Assembly (NCBI GenBank): GCA_003646045.1
Contig: QNDV01000073.1
Coordinates: forward strand, 1 to 8,664
Reading direction: 5' to 3'
DNA from: a bacterium
GTDB lineage: Bacteria > Krumholzibacteriota > Krumholzibacteria > LZORAL124-64-63
DNA: 8,664 bases
Positions 1 through 5,708 of this stretch are shown piece after piece. Each line of letters opens with the position of its first letter. Within the stretch, counting starts at the first letter, position 1. The notes beneath the pieces are model-generated. The model was not told where the DNA came from. It worked only from the letters and a program-made list of their open reading frames with translations, and searched no databases. The position numbers and the translations under genes were made by a program.

Positions 1-216
1 CGACTGGAAGCAGAGGATCTGCGCTCCCGCCTGTGGGAGGGTCTCCAGACCCTGCCCGAGGAGTTGCGGGAAGTATTCGTCCTCTACCACTTCCAGGGTC
101 TGAAATACCGCGAGATCGCCGCGGCCTGTGACGTACCCATCGGTACGGTGATGTCACGGCTGCATACGGCTCGCAAACGGCTGCATACGGCGGCCGGGCT
201 GGAGGAAACAACGTGA
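1..216 (+). CDS. ECF sigma factor, C-terminal part (region 4), 5'-truncated by the window
   Basis: This is the last 71 codons of an extracytoplasmic-function sigma-70 factor; the start and region 2 lie left of the window. The sequence shows a region 4 helix-turn-helix: LQTLPEELREVFVLYHFQG, then KYREIAAACDVPIGTVMSRL and a basic tail. In this family that segment contacts the -35 element and directs RNA polymerase to a stress or envelope regulon. The stop TGA (214-216) overlaps the GTG start of the next gene (213-215), which indicates translational coupling to a candidate anti-sigma factor, the usual layout for ECF systems. The C-terminal tail holds a duplicated RLHTA unit encoded by a 15-base direct repeat. 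The family call is secure; the ECF subgroup and target promoters cannot be judged without region 2. Confidence 0.9.
   Translation, partial: RLEAEDLRSRLWEGLQTLPEELREVFVLYHFQGLKYREIAAACDVPIGTVMSRLHTARKRLHTAAGLEETT
156..191 (+). repeat. 15-base direct repeat inside the sigma factor tail
   Basis: ACGGCTGCATACGGC occurs at 156-170 and again at 177-191, exactly 21 bases (7 codons) apart. It encodes RLHTA-RK-RLHTA at the end of region 4. An in-frame 21-base duplication is the simplest explanation. Confidence 0.8.
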
Positions 217-671
217 GTGGCACCTTCGACCCCCGGAAGGAAGCCCACCTGCTGTCGGCCTACGTCGACGGTGAACTGGATCCGCCTGATGTCCAGCGCA
301 TCGAGGCCCATCTGGCCGACGATGCCGACAGCCGGCGTGAAGTCGAGCAGCTGCGCCGACTCAAGGATATCACCGGTGCCCTGCGCCTGAAGGAACCGCC
401 CCCGGAGGTCTGGGAGGATTTCTGGCTCAGCGCCTACAATCGCAACGAGCGCTCCCTGGGCTGGCTGCTGTTCGGCCTGGCGGTGCTGGTGGTAGGCGGC
501 TGGGGCGTGACGATGCTGCTGAAGACAATGCTGGGCACGGACAGCCTGCCGCTACTGGTCAAGGGTGCGGTGATCGGCGGTTGCGCCGGCCTGGCCGTGC
601 TGATCCTGTCAGTTGTGCGGGAACGTCTGTACGTGCGCCGCTGCACCCGTTACAAGGACGTGAAACGTTGA
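213..671 (+). CDS. putative anti-sigma factor, two transmembrane segments, no zinc ligands
   Basis: A 152-residue protein starting at GTG 213, which overlaps the sigma factor stop by four bases; this coupling decides the start. The N-terminal 55 residues resemble the anti-sigma (ZAS/RskA-like) fold: LLSAYVDGELDPPDVQRIEAHL at about 13-34, then a charged helix. In the classical domain a His and a CxxC pair bind zinc; here the CxxC position reads DDADSRREV and has no cysteine, so a zinc-free version is likely. Two hydrophobic segments, about 82-103 and 113-135, place the protein in the inner membrane with a short basic cytoplasmic tail. By analogy with paired ECF systems it would hold the upstream sigma factor at the membrane. 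The role rests on fold resemblance and gene position; the target is inferred. Confidence 0.75.
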   Translation: MSGTFDPRKEAHLLSAYVDGELDPPDVQRIEAHLADDADSRREVEQLRRLKDITGALRLKEPPPEVWEDFWLSAYNRNERSLGWLLFGLAVLVVGGWGVTMLLKTMLGTDSLPLLVKGAVIGGCAGLAVLILSVVRERLYVRRCTRYKDVKR

Positions 672-700
672 ATATGGACCAGGGACCGAATGGGGATACC

Positions 701-1024
701 ATGCTGGTGACAACTACCCACGAGATAGCGGGCAAGCGCATTGTCCGGACCCTGGGTCTGGTGCGCGGCAACACGATACGTGCCCGCAATATCGGTCACG
801 ACCTGATGGCCGGTTTGAAGAACATTGTCGGCGGCGAAATCAGCGACTACACCAAGATGATCGCCGAGTGCCGTGAAGAAGCCCTCGACCGCATGATCGA
901 TCAGGCCCGGGCCAACGGAGCCAACGCCGTGGTGGGTGTCCGCTTCGCCACCAGTGAGATGATGGAGCACGCGGCCGAACTGCTGGCCTACGGGACGGCG
1001 GTGGTGGTGGAGGATCTGGAGTAG
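701..1024 (+). CDS. YbjQ/UPF0145 family protein (putative heavy-metal-binding domain)
   Basis: Start ATG 701 gives 107 residues, the length of E. coli YbjQ, and begins with the family's usual M-x-x-TTT. Family landmarks are clear: the strand LVRGNTIRARNIGHD, the turn LKNIVGGEISDYT, the helix REEALDRMIDQARANGANA, and VVGVRF followed by LAYGTAVVVE. A GGGGA sequence lies at 692-696. ATG 674, three bases after the previous stop, and TTG 668 are in the same frame and would add 9 to 11 residues; the length match favours 701. The family forms small homo-oligomeric rings; its function is not established, and the 'heavy-metal-binding' label is only a domain name. It is probably co-transcribed with the sigma/anti-sigma pair and ends just before a strong hairpin. 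Confidence 0.88.
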   Translation: MLVTTTHEIAGKRIVRTLGLVRGNTIRARNIGHDLMAGLKNIVGGEISDYTKMIAECREEALDRMIDQARANGANAVVGVRFATSEMMEHAAELLAYGTAVVVEDLE

Positions 1025-1046
1025 AACGGTTGACCGACCACGAGAA

Positions 1047-1070
1047 AAGGGCGCCCCGGGGGGCGCCCTT
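1047..1070. terminator. bidirectional intrinsic terminator between convergent genes
   Basis: The arms AAGGGCGCCCC (1047-1057) and GGGGCGCCCTT (1060-1070) are perfect reverse complements; in RNA this is about a 10-bp GC-rich stem with a CGGG loop. It starts 22 bases after the ybjQ-like stop and ends 21 bases after the ferredoxin stop, exactly between the convergent genes. Read on the - strand the stem is followed by TTTTCTCG, a usable U-tract, so it should work best for the ferredoxin transcript. On the + strand the tail is only TT then CAGTGTT, so termination there may be weaker. Confidence 0.85.
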
Positions 1071-1091
1071 CAGTGTTCCAGCGCACAGGAA

Positions 1092-1268
1092 CTAGTCAAC
1101 CATCGAGATGGCTTCCTCGGGACAGGCATCCACGCACGCTTCGCAGTCGATGCATTCCTCGGCGTTCACGAACGCCTTGCCGTCGACCATGGAAATAACT
1201 TCGGTGGGGCAGGCCTCGACGCACTCTTCGCACGCGTTGCATTTTTCGGGGTTGACCAACGCCGGCAT
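1092..1268 (-). CDS. 2x[4Fe-4S] bacterial-type ferredoxin, 58 residues
   Basis: A complete 58-residue ferredoxin, a cytoplasmic low-potential electron carrier. Both cluster motifs are intact and symmetric: C10-x2-C13-x2-C16-x3-C20-P and C39-x2-C42-x2-C45-x3-C49-P, as in clostridial-type 8Fe ferredoxins. The two halves (PEKCNACEECVEACP and AEECIDCEACVDACP) are a visible internal duplication. The start is ATG at 1268, fixed by a strong AGGAGGA Shine-Dalgarno at 1275-1281 six bases upstream. It is very acidic, as ferredoxins usually are. It has its own promoter and a terminator behind it, so it can be a single-gene transcript. The MauE-like gene lies 158 bases upstream on the same strand, so read-through from that operon is possible. 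Its redox partner is not in the window. Confidence 0.95.
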   Translation of the reverse strand: MPALVNPEKCNACEECVEACPTEVISMVDGKAFVNAEECIDCEACVDACPEEAISMVD

Positions 1269-1324
1269 GGCTCGTCCTCCTGGAGAAATTACTGGTGACC
1301 GCCGCAGCGGCCGGACTTTCTCGA

Positions 1325-1352
1325 AGAATAGTCATTGAGGCGCGCTTGTCAA
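1325..1352 (-). promoter_or_regulatory. sigma70-like promoter for the ferredoxin gene
   Basis: On the - strand a perfect -35 TTGACA (1347-1352) is followed after 16 bases by TATTCT (1325-1330, four of six -10 positions). Transcription would start near 1318 and leave a leader of about 50 bases ending in the strong ribosome binding site. Upstream of the -35, the - strand reads TTTGATTCTCATATGTTGATT, with a repeated TTGATT that may be an activator site or UP-like AT-rich element. No known operator is recognised there. Confidence 0.7.
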
Positions 1353-1426
1353 ATCAACATATGAGAATCAAATTCGACTTCAAGTCACTGTCAGGCGGGA
1401 AGATGCAGAGGGAAGATGGAAGGGGG

Positions 1427-1864
1427 TCAGTGGGACTTCAGGTCGTCCAGTCCCGGCCCACCGCGACGTGCCAATAATGGCGGTATGGTCAGGGCCAGCA
1501 GCACCGCGTCACGCAACAGCAGATCCCGTCCCACACCATGCCCACCGTCGGTATGGAAACACCCGCAGGAGATGTCCAGGTCGCGAGCCAGGGCCGCGGT
1601 TATGGCCACCATGAACACCACTGTCAGGGCACCGGTGATCAGGGCGGCACCTCGCCGGTAGAACCCCAGGATCAGGGCCATACCGGCCACCAGTTCCAAT
1701 ACCGGTATGGCGTAGGCGAAGAGGTGGAGCAGGTCCAGCGGCAGCAGACGGTAGTGGTGGACGGCCTGGGCAAAAGCCGCCGGGTGGGCCAGTTTGTCCA
1801 GCGAGGCATAGATGAAGATTCCGCCCACTGCCAGACGACAAGCCAGGACCAGCCACCGGTTCAT
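1427..1864 (-). CDS. MauE/DoxX-family membrane protein with CGC motif
   Basis: A 145-residue protein with four predicted membrane segments (about 4-22, 45-68, 72-92 and 115-132). The family signature is present: RLAVGGIFIYASLDKLAHP at 10-28, a helix with LELVAGMALILGF, and the cysteine pair in ISCGCFH (C100, C102) in the loop before the last segment. MauE is needed for maturation of methylamine dehydrogenase in methylotrophs, and related DoxX-like proteins are thought to act in periplasmic thiol or quinone-linked redox chemistry; the substrate of this subgroup is unknown. Its ATG (1864) overlaps the stop of the rhodanese gene by four bases (ATGA), so it is translationally coupled as last gene of the three-gene operon. 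No methylamine dehydrogenase genes are in the window, so a mau pathway role should not be assumed. Confidence 0.85.
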   Translation of the reverse strand: MNRWLVLACRLAVGGIFIYASLDKLAHPAAFAQAVHHYRLLPLDLLHLFAYAIPVLELVAGMALILGFYRRGAALITGALTVVFMVAITAALARDLDISCGCFHTDGGHGVGRDLLLRDAVLLALTIPPLLARRGGPGLDDLKSH

Positions 1865-2376
1865 GGTTGTGCCTCCGGTTCGAAAGGCCGCACGTCGCCA
1901 CCGGCCTCCTGCCAGGCGGACAAGCCGCCGTCGAGGATACGCACATCGGTGTAGCCACGTTCGACCAGTCGTGCCGCCACACCTGAAGTTTCCAGCAGGC
2001 TGCCGTCGCCGTAGAGCAACAGCGGCGTCTTGGCATCCAGGAAGTCGAACATCGCCAACAGGTCATCGTCCAGGGTGTCCTGGCGCAGGGGAAAGGTACC
2101 GGGAATGACCATGCCGCCATCCGGTGCGGAGCGCGTGTCGGCGAAGAGAATCTCGCCCTCGTCGTAGAGTGCAAGGGCCTCGACCGCAGGGACCAGAGGC
2201 GCCGCCAATTCCAATTCATAGACCGTCGCGTCCGCCCGCAGGGGCAGGCGGTCGCCGCGCAGTCCCCAGGACACCGCCGTCACTACCAGGGCGATGGCCA
2301 CCAGCACTGCGGCTTCGCGCAGGATATGGGGCCAACCGCGAGCGCGGTCCGGGGCGTGCCGGGGCGTGCTCAGCAT
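1861..2376 (-). CDS. membrane-anchored rhodanese-like protein lacking the catalytic cysteine
   Basis: A 171-residue protein. Residues 1-20 are basic, about 21-38 form one membrane segment (EAAVLVAIALVVTAVSW), and the rest is a single rhodanese-like domain probably exposed to the periplasm. Fold landmarks are FADTRSAPDG (about 78-87, like the usual DvR strand), MVIPGTFPL (like the GHIPGA motif), LLLYGDGS (119-126), the helix SGVAARLVERGYTDVRIL, and DGGLSAWQEAG (149-159, the typical GG-x-x-xW end). The active-site loop, normally YC-x-x-G-x-R, reads YGDGSLLE, so cysteine is replaced by glycine; the whole protein has no cysteine. It therefore cannot be an ordinary sulfurtransferase and may bind or scaffold. 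Its ATG follows the DUF1573 stop directly (ATGTAGATG) and its stop overlaps the MauE start. Confidence 0.82.
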   Translation of the reverse strand: MLSTPRHAPDRARGWPHILREAAVLVAIALVVTAVSWGLRGDRLPLRADATVYELELAAPLVPAVEALALYDEGEILFADTRSAPDGGMVIPGTFPLRQDTLDDDLLAMFDFLDAKTPLLLYGDGSLLETSGVAARLVERGYTDVRILDGGLSAWQEAGGDVRPFEPEAQP

Positions 2377-3390
2377 CTACATGCGGACCATGTAGGTCAC
2401 GGGGATCTCGATGGTCGGCTGCTCTGGCAGGTTGGTGTGGATGGTCAGGGTGCCCTTGATGCGGCCCTTGTTCGCGACGGCCCGCTCGTCCTCACTGGTG
2501 ATGGGGATGCCCTCCAGCACGATAAGGGTCTCGACGTTGGGCACGGTCTCATTGATCTCGACCGTGATCTCGGGCAGGTCGGTCTCGGCGCCGGTGATCT
2601 TGAACTCGATGTCCTTGCCGGTGGCGGCAACCCGTACCGACGACTTGAACCTCGACTTGAAACGCCAGTTCACGGCCGCGGGGCTCACGGCCAGGGCCTG
2701 GTGGACCCAGCACCGCATCTCGATGTCGACCTTGGGTATTTCGGGAATATTCGTGCGCACCCGCACATTGTCGCGCTGTCTGCCCGGCTTCATGTCCGCC
2801 GGTACGGTCACTTCCAGGGCGGCGCGGCGGGGGTCTCCGTCCAGATTGTTGATTACCGCCACCTCGAACAGGCCCTGGCGTGTGCCGTTGATGGAGATTT
2901 CGAGCTCGTCGGCTTCGGTGGCGGTGAACGTTACCAGCTGTGTCTGCACTTCGCCCTGGGGCGCGCGCTTGAAACCGACACGATGCGAGGCCGGATCGAC
3001 GATCAGCGGCGTGGTGACGTTGGCAGTGATAATCACATCGATCAGGGGCGAGACCGGGTCATTGGACTCGACGCGCACCGTCTTGAAGATTTTCCCCGCA
3101 AAGCGCTTGCTGTTGAACCTGATCACCATCGTCGTGGACTCGCCGGGACCAAGTTCCTTGATCTCGAGGGTCGGTACGGTGCAGCCGCAGTCGGCGTCGA
3201 CCTTGCCGATGACGAGCTTGGCGGCGCCGTCGTTGGTCAGGGTCACGTTGGCGGTGGCTGACTGTTCCTGCTTCATGTCGCCGAAGTCGATCTGTCGCGG
3301 CGTGACGGTCAGGGTCTGGGCGGCGGCACCGGTCGCGGTGGCCAGCAGGATCAAGGCACTGAACAGGCGTAGGGCGGAAACGGGGTGCAT
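2377..3390 (-). CDS. exported DUF1573 domain protein
   Basis: A 337-residue protein from ATG 3390. An N-terminal signal peptide is clear (about 1-24: RLF SALILLATATGAAAQ, probable cleavage after AAA), so it is periplasmic or exported. Residues about 26-126 form the DUF1573 domain, an immunoglobulin-like fold: QIDFGDMKQEQSATANVTLTN, then ADCGCTVPT with the family's C68-x-C70 pair, then GPGESTTMVIRFNSKRFAGK and VRVESNDPVSP. The rest (about 127-337) looks like two further beta-sandwich repeats; the motif TNIPEIPKVDIEM near 213 recurs as TNLPEQPTIEIPV near 319. A third cysteine is C227. ATG 3399 is in frame, but GGAGG at 3401-3405 would then lie one base away; the 3390 start has a spacing near 10. 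Family function is unknown; the operon partners suggest envelope thiol or metal chemistry. Confidence 0.9.
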   Translation of the reverse strand: MHPVSALRLFSALILLATATGAAAQTLTVTPRQIDFGDMKQEQSATANVTLTNDGAAKLVIGKVDADCGCTVPTLEIKELGPGESTTMVIRFNSKRFAGKIFKTVRVESNDPVSPLIDVIITANVTTPLIVDPASHRVGFKRAPQGEVQTQLVTFTATEADELEISINGTRQGLFEVAVINNLDGDPRRAALEVTVPADMKPGRQRDNVRVRTNIPEIPKVDIEMRCWVHQALAVSPAAVNWRFKSRFKSSVRVAATGKDIEFKITGAETDLPEITVEINETVPNVETLIVLEGIPITSEDERAVANKGRIKGTLTIHTNLPEQPTIEIPVTYMVRM

Positions 3391-3430
3391 GACGGTCATT
3401 CCTCCCGGAACTGGTGTGGGTCAGGATGCA

Positions 3431-3468
3431 GGAACCCGTCTTCTACCCACTGGGCAGGATCGGGTTCC
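3431..3468. repeat. inverted repeat with nested smaller repeat in the divergent intergenic region
   Basis: GGAACCCG (3431-3438) and CGGGTTCC (3461-3468) are perfect reverse complements separated by 22 bases, and a small CCCA/TGGG inverted repeat (3446-3454) sits inside. It lies 41-78 bases before the DUF1573 start on the - strand. If that operon is transcribed from upstream of it, the structure would be in its 5' leader. It may be an operator or leader hairpin; no U-tract follows, so it is not an obvious terminator. Confidence 0.4.
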
Positions 3469-3472
3469 CGCC

Positions 3473-3533
3473 TACCAAATTTGGTACTTTTTGTTCCCGT
3501 GGCAAGGCTTTAGGATGCGGACTGCTACCAAAT
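3473..3533. promoter_or_regulatory. candidate operator: perfect 14-base palindrome plus a half-site copy
   Basis: TACCAAATTTGGTA at 3473-3486 is a perfect palindrome between the divergent DUF1573 operon and the potassium-channel gene. Its left half with one extra base, TACCAAAT, recurs at 3526-3533, exactly 53 bases downstream (about five helical turns). A dimeric repressor or activator binding both sites is an inference; I do not recognise the motif as that of a known regulator. No convincing -35/-10 pair could be chosen on either strand in 3391-3551. Confidence 0.45.
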
Positions 3534-3551
3534 GTACGGTGGGGAGGTACC

Positions 3552-4571
3552 ATGTTCACGGGTGATGTCAGCATACGGACGGTGTTACGCGGGATCTCTC
3601 TGCTGGTCCTGGTCGTGCTGTTGGGCACCCTGTGGTTCATGGTTGTCGAGGGCGGATTCACCTTCGTCGAAGCCATCTACATGTCGGTTATCACCATTAG
3701 TACCGTGGGTTTCAGCGAGGTGGAGCGGCTGGATACGTCGGGGCAGATCTTCGTCATCATCCTGATCATCTCAGGGCTGACGGTCATGACCTACACCCTC
3801 GGCGGCATGGGGCGGATCATCGTCGAGGGATCCCTGAAGCGCTACGTCGGGAGGCGGAAGATGCTGCGCGATATCGAGAAACTGCGGGATCACTACGTGG
3901 TCTGCGGGCATGGCCGCATGGGGCGGATCCTCTGCGAGGAACTGCGGAACGAGAATGTGCCCTTCGTGGTGATCGAGGGCGACGAGGAGCTTGCCGAGAA
4001 GCTGGCGGCATCCGAATACCTGGTGGTCCTGGGTGACGCCACCGAGGACGAGATTCTCGACCAGGCGGGTATTGCCCGGGCCAAGGGGCTGGTGGCGGTG
4101 GTCTCGAACAACGTGGACAACCTGTATATCACCATGTCGGCGCGGGAATTGTGCCGCGATAGTAATCCCGACCTCTATATCCTGACCCGGGCCACCGACG
4201 CCCGGGCGGGGCGCAAGATCCGCCACGCCGGGGCCGACCGGGTCATTTCCCCCTATACCATCGGGGGCATGCGCATGGTGCAGGCCCTGCTGCGTCCCAG
4301 TGTCTACGACTTCGTGGAAATCGCCACCCAGAGTGGTGGTCTCGAGCTGATGTTCGAGGAGGTTCCCGTGGTGGCCGGCAGTCGTCTGGACGGACAGGCC
4401 CTGGGCGACTCGGATATCCGCAGTGCCTATAACATCATCGTCATCGCCATCAAGCGGGCGGCGGGGGACATGGCCTTCAATCCGGGACCGGGGGCCGCCC
4501 TGGTCGGTGGAGACGTGCTGATCACCCTGGGCGACAAGGATCAGTTGCAGCGTCTGCTCGGGTCCCTCTGA
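3552..4571 (+). CDS. potassium channel with RCK (TrkA-N and TrkA-C) domains, MthK/Kch type
   Basis: A 339-residue ion channel of the inner membrane, almost the size of MthK. Start ATG 3552 is set by GGGGAGG at 3541-3547. Two membrane helices (about 13-32 and 66-86) flank a pore helix and selectivity filter [12 protein letters not shown] (45-56). The filter reads TVGFSE where TVGYGD is most common: the TVG core is kept, with F for Y and S-E for G-D. Residues about 114-235 are the RCK N-lobe, a Rossmann fold beginning [12 protein letters not shown] with acidic IEGDEE after the second strand and [10 protein letters not shown] further on. About 255-339 are the RCK C-lobe. Channels of this design form tetramers gated by ligands such as Ca2+, nucleotides or NAD(H). 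Which ligand acts here cannot be read from the sequence. It appears monocistronic. Confidence 0.94.
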   Translation: MFTGDVSIRTVLRGISLLVLVVLLGTLWFMVVEGGFTFVEAIYMSVITISTVGFSEVERLDTSGQIFVIILIISGLTVMTYTLGGMGRIIVEGSLKRYVGRRKMLRDIEKLRDHYVVCGHGRMGRILCEELRNENVPFVVIEGDEELAEKLAASEYLVVLGDATEDEILDQAGIARAKGLVAVVSNNVDNLYITMSARELCRDSNPDLYILTRATDARAGRKIRHAGADRVISPYTIGGMRMVQALLRPSVYDFVEIATQSGGLELMFEEVPVVAGSRLDGQALGDSDIRSAYNIIVIAIKRAAGDMAFNPGPGAALVGGDVLITLGDKDQLQRLLGSL

Positions 4572-4618
4572 TACGTTCCAGTCCTCCGGATGGGTCACGA
4601 TCCCCTGTACTGAATCCC

Positions 4619-4655
4619 ATGGCAGTATAGTAGATAATTTATATCATGTATTAAT
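4619..4655 (+). promoter_or_regulatory. AT-rich promoter-like island upstream of cysK
   Basis: The 151-base gap between the channel gene and cysK is unremarkable except for this strikingly AT-rich stretch in otherwise GC-rich DNA. It offers several -10-like hexamers: TATAGT (4626-4631) and GATAAT (4633-4638), each five of six matches. An imperfect palindrome GATA-n5-TATC lies at 4633-4645. No good -35 could be paired with either, so the exact start is not assigned. It probably drives the cysK-cysE transcript; the palindrome could be an operator or an activator site. Confidence 0.45.
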
Positions 4656-4722
4656 GAAGGTCCCTGTTCCTGCACGCCATGAGGACCTGGCCGTGATCAA
4701 TGTCATCTGTGAGGAGCCTGTC

Positions 4723-5658
4723 ATGTCTGAGCGGATTCACGCTTCCATTGCCGATGCCATAGGTGGTACGCCGCTCGTGCGTATCAACCGCTTGTCCCCG
4801 GGGCCCGGCGAAATCCTGGGCAAACTGGAATCTCTCAACCCCATGTCCAGCGTGAAGGACCGCATCGGCCTGGCCATGATCAGGGCGGCCGAGGACGATG
4901 GCAGCCTGCGGCCGGGCGGCGAGATCATCGAACCTACCAGTGGCAATACGGGCATCGCCCTGGCCTTCATCGGGGCGGCCCGGGGTTACCGGGTCACCCT
5001 GGTCATGCCCGACAGCATGTCTCGCGAGCGCCGTACCGTGCTGCGGGCGCTGGGCGCCGAACTGGTCCTGACCGCAGCCGCGGGGGGCATGCCCGGGGCC
5101 ATTGCCCGCGCCGAGGAACTGCTGGCGTCGCGCCCCGGCGCTTTCATGCCGGGACAATTCGACAACCCGGCCAATCCGGCAATCCACTACCACACCACCG
5201 CCGAGGAGATCTGGCGGGATACCGACGGCAGGGTGGATGTACTGGTGTCTGGTGTCGGCACCGGCGGCACCCTGACCGGCGTGTCGCGGCGCCTCAAGGA
5301 GCTCAACCGCAATCTGCGGACGGTGGCGGTGGAACCCGCCGATTCGCCCGTGCTGTCCGGCGGCCAACCGGGTCCCCACAAGATCCAGGGGATCGGCGCC
5401 GGATTCGTACCCAAGGTGCTTGATATTGACCTGATCGACGAGATCATCACCGTGGATAACGATGAGTCCATGACCATGAGCCGCCGTGCCGCCCGCGAGG
5501 AAGGGCTCCTGGTGGGTATCTCCTCCGGCGCCGCCCTGCACGCGGCGTGCACGGTGGCGGCGCGACCCGGGATGTCCGGCCGACGCATCGTCGTGGTGAT
5601 TCCCTCTTTCGGCGAACGTTATCTGTCCACAGAACTTTTCAAGGACCTTCCGGATTAG
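4723..5658 (+). CDS. cysK: cysteine synthase (O-acetylserine sulfhydrylase A)
   Basis: A 311-residue PLP enzyme that makes cysteine from O-acetylserine and sulfide in the cytoplasm. ATG 4723 is fixed by GAGGAG (4711-4716) six bases upstream; an in-frame ATG at 4654 would add 23 unrelated residues. Family motifs are all intact: [11 protein letters not shown] (14-24), the PLP lysine K45 in SSVKDRIG, the substrate loop PTSGNTG (71-77), the phosphate-binding loop GVGTGGT (177-183), GISSGA (265-270), and the CysK-type ending [13 protein letters not shown] (294-306). The PSFGERY ending and loop sequences favour CysK over CysM or cystathionine beta-synthase. The next gene, cysE, makes its substrate, 50 bases downstream. 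Confidence 0.96.
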   Translation: MSERIHASIADAIGGTPLVRINRLSPGPGEILGKLESLNPMSSVKDRIGLAMIRAAEDDGSLRPGGEIIEPTSGNTGIALAFIGAARGYRVTLVMPDSMSRERRTVLRALGAELVLTAAAGGMPGAIARAEELLASRPGAFMPGQFDNPANPAIHYHTTAEEIWRDTDGRVDVLVSGVGTGGTLTGVSRRLKELNRNLRTVAVEPADSPVLSGGQPGPHKIQGIGAGFVPKVLDIDLIDEIITVDNDESMTMSRRAAREEGLLVGISSGAALHAACTVAARPGMSGRRIVVVIPSFGERYLSTELFKDLPD

Positions 5659-5660
5659 TG

Positions 5661-5693
5661 CTCTGTCAATTCTCGATCTTGGGGTTGGCAGAG
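5661..5693 (+). other. intercistronic hairpin between cysK and cysE
   Basis: CTCTGTCAA (5661-5669) and TTGGCAGAG (5685-5693) can pair over nine positions in RNA (one G-U pair), with a 15-base loop. The stem starts two bases after the cysK stop and ends three bases before the cysE Shine-Dalgarno GAGGGA (5697-5702). There is no U-tract, so it is not a terminator. It could protect the cysK end, mark an RNA cleavage site, or tune cysE translation; which is unknown. Confidence 0.5.
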
Positions 5694-5708
5694 TACGAGG
5701 GAACAGTC

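Noticed and set aside
1096..1335. Open frame on the - strand across the ferredoxin region
   Set aside because: It is a different frame of the same DNA; the ferredoxin frame has both 4Fe-4S motifs and a strong ribosome site, this one has neither.
1362..1376. Possible Fur box (TGAGAATCAAATTCG) upstream of the ferredoxin promoter
   Set aside because: Only the left half resembles the TGATAAT consensus; the right half matches about three of seven positions, too weak to call.
1380..1442. Imperfect inverted repeat around the MauE stop (AAGTCACTGTC / GGTCAGTGGGACTT)
   Set aside because: The arms contain mismatches and a gap, are far apart, and no U-tract follows; not credible as a terminator.
3491..3516. 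TTGTTC...TAGGAT as a sigma70 promoter for the channel gene
   Set aside because: The spacer is only 14 bases and both hexamers are weak; no GG-N10-GC pattern for sigma54 was found either.
2326..3565. Two long open frames on the + strand opposite the DUF1573 gene
   Set aside because: They are antisense frames in GC-rich DNA with no recognisable domains; the - strand reading has a signal peptide, domain motifs and operon spacing.
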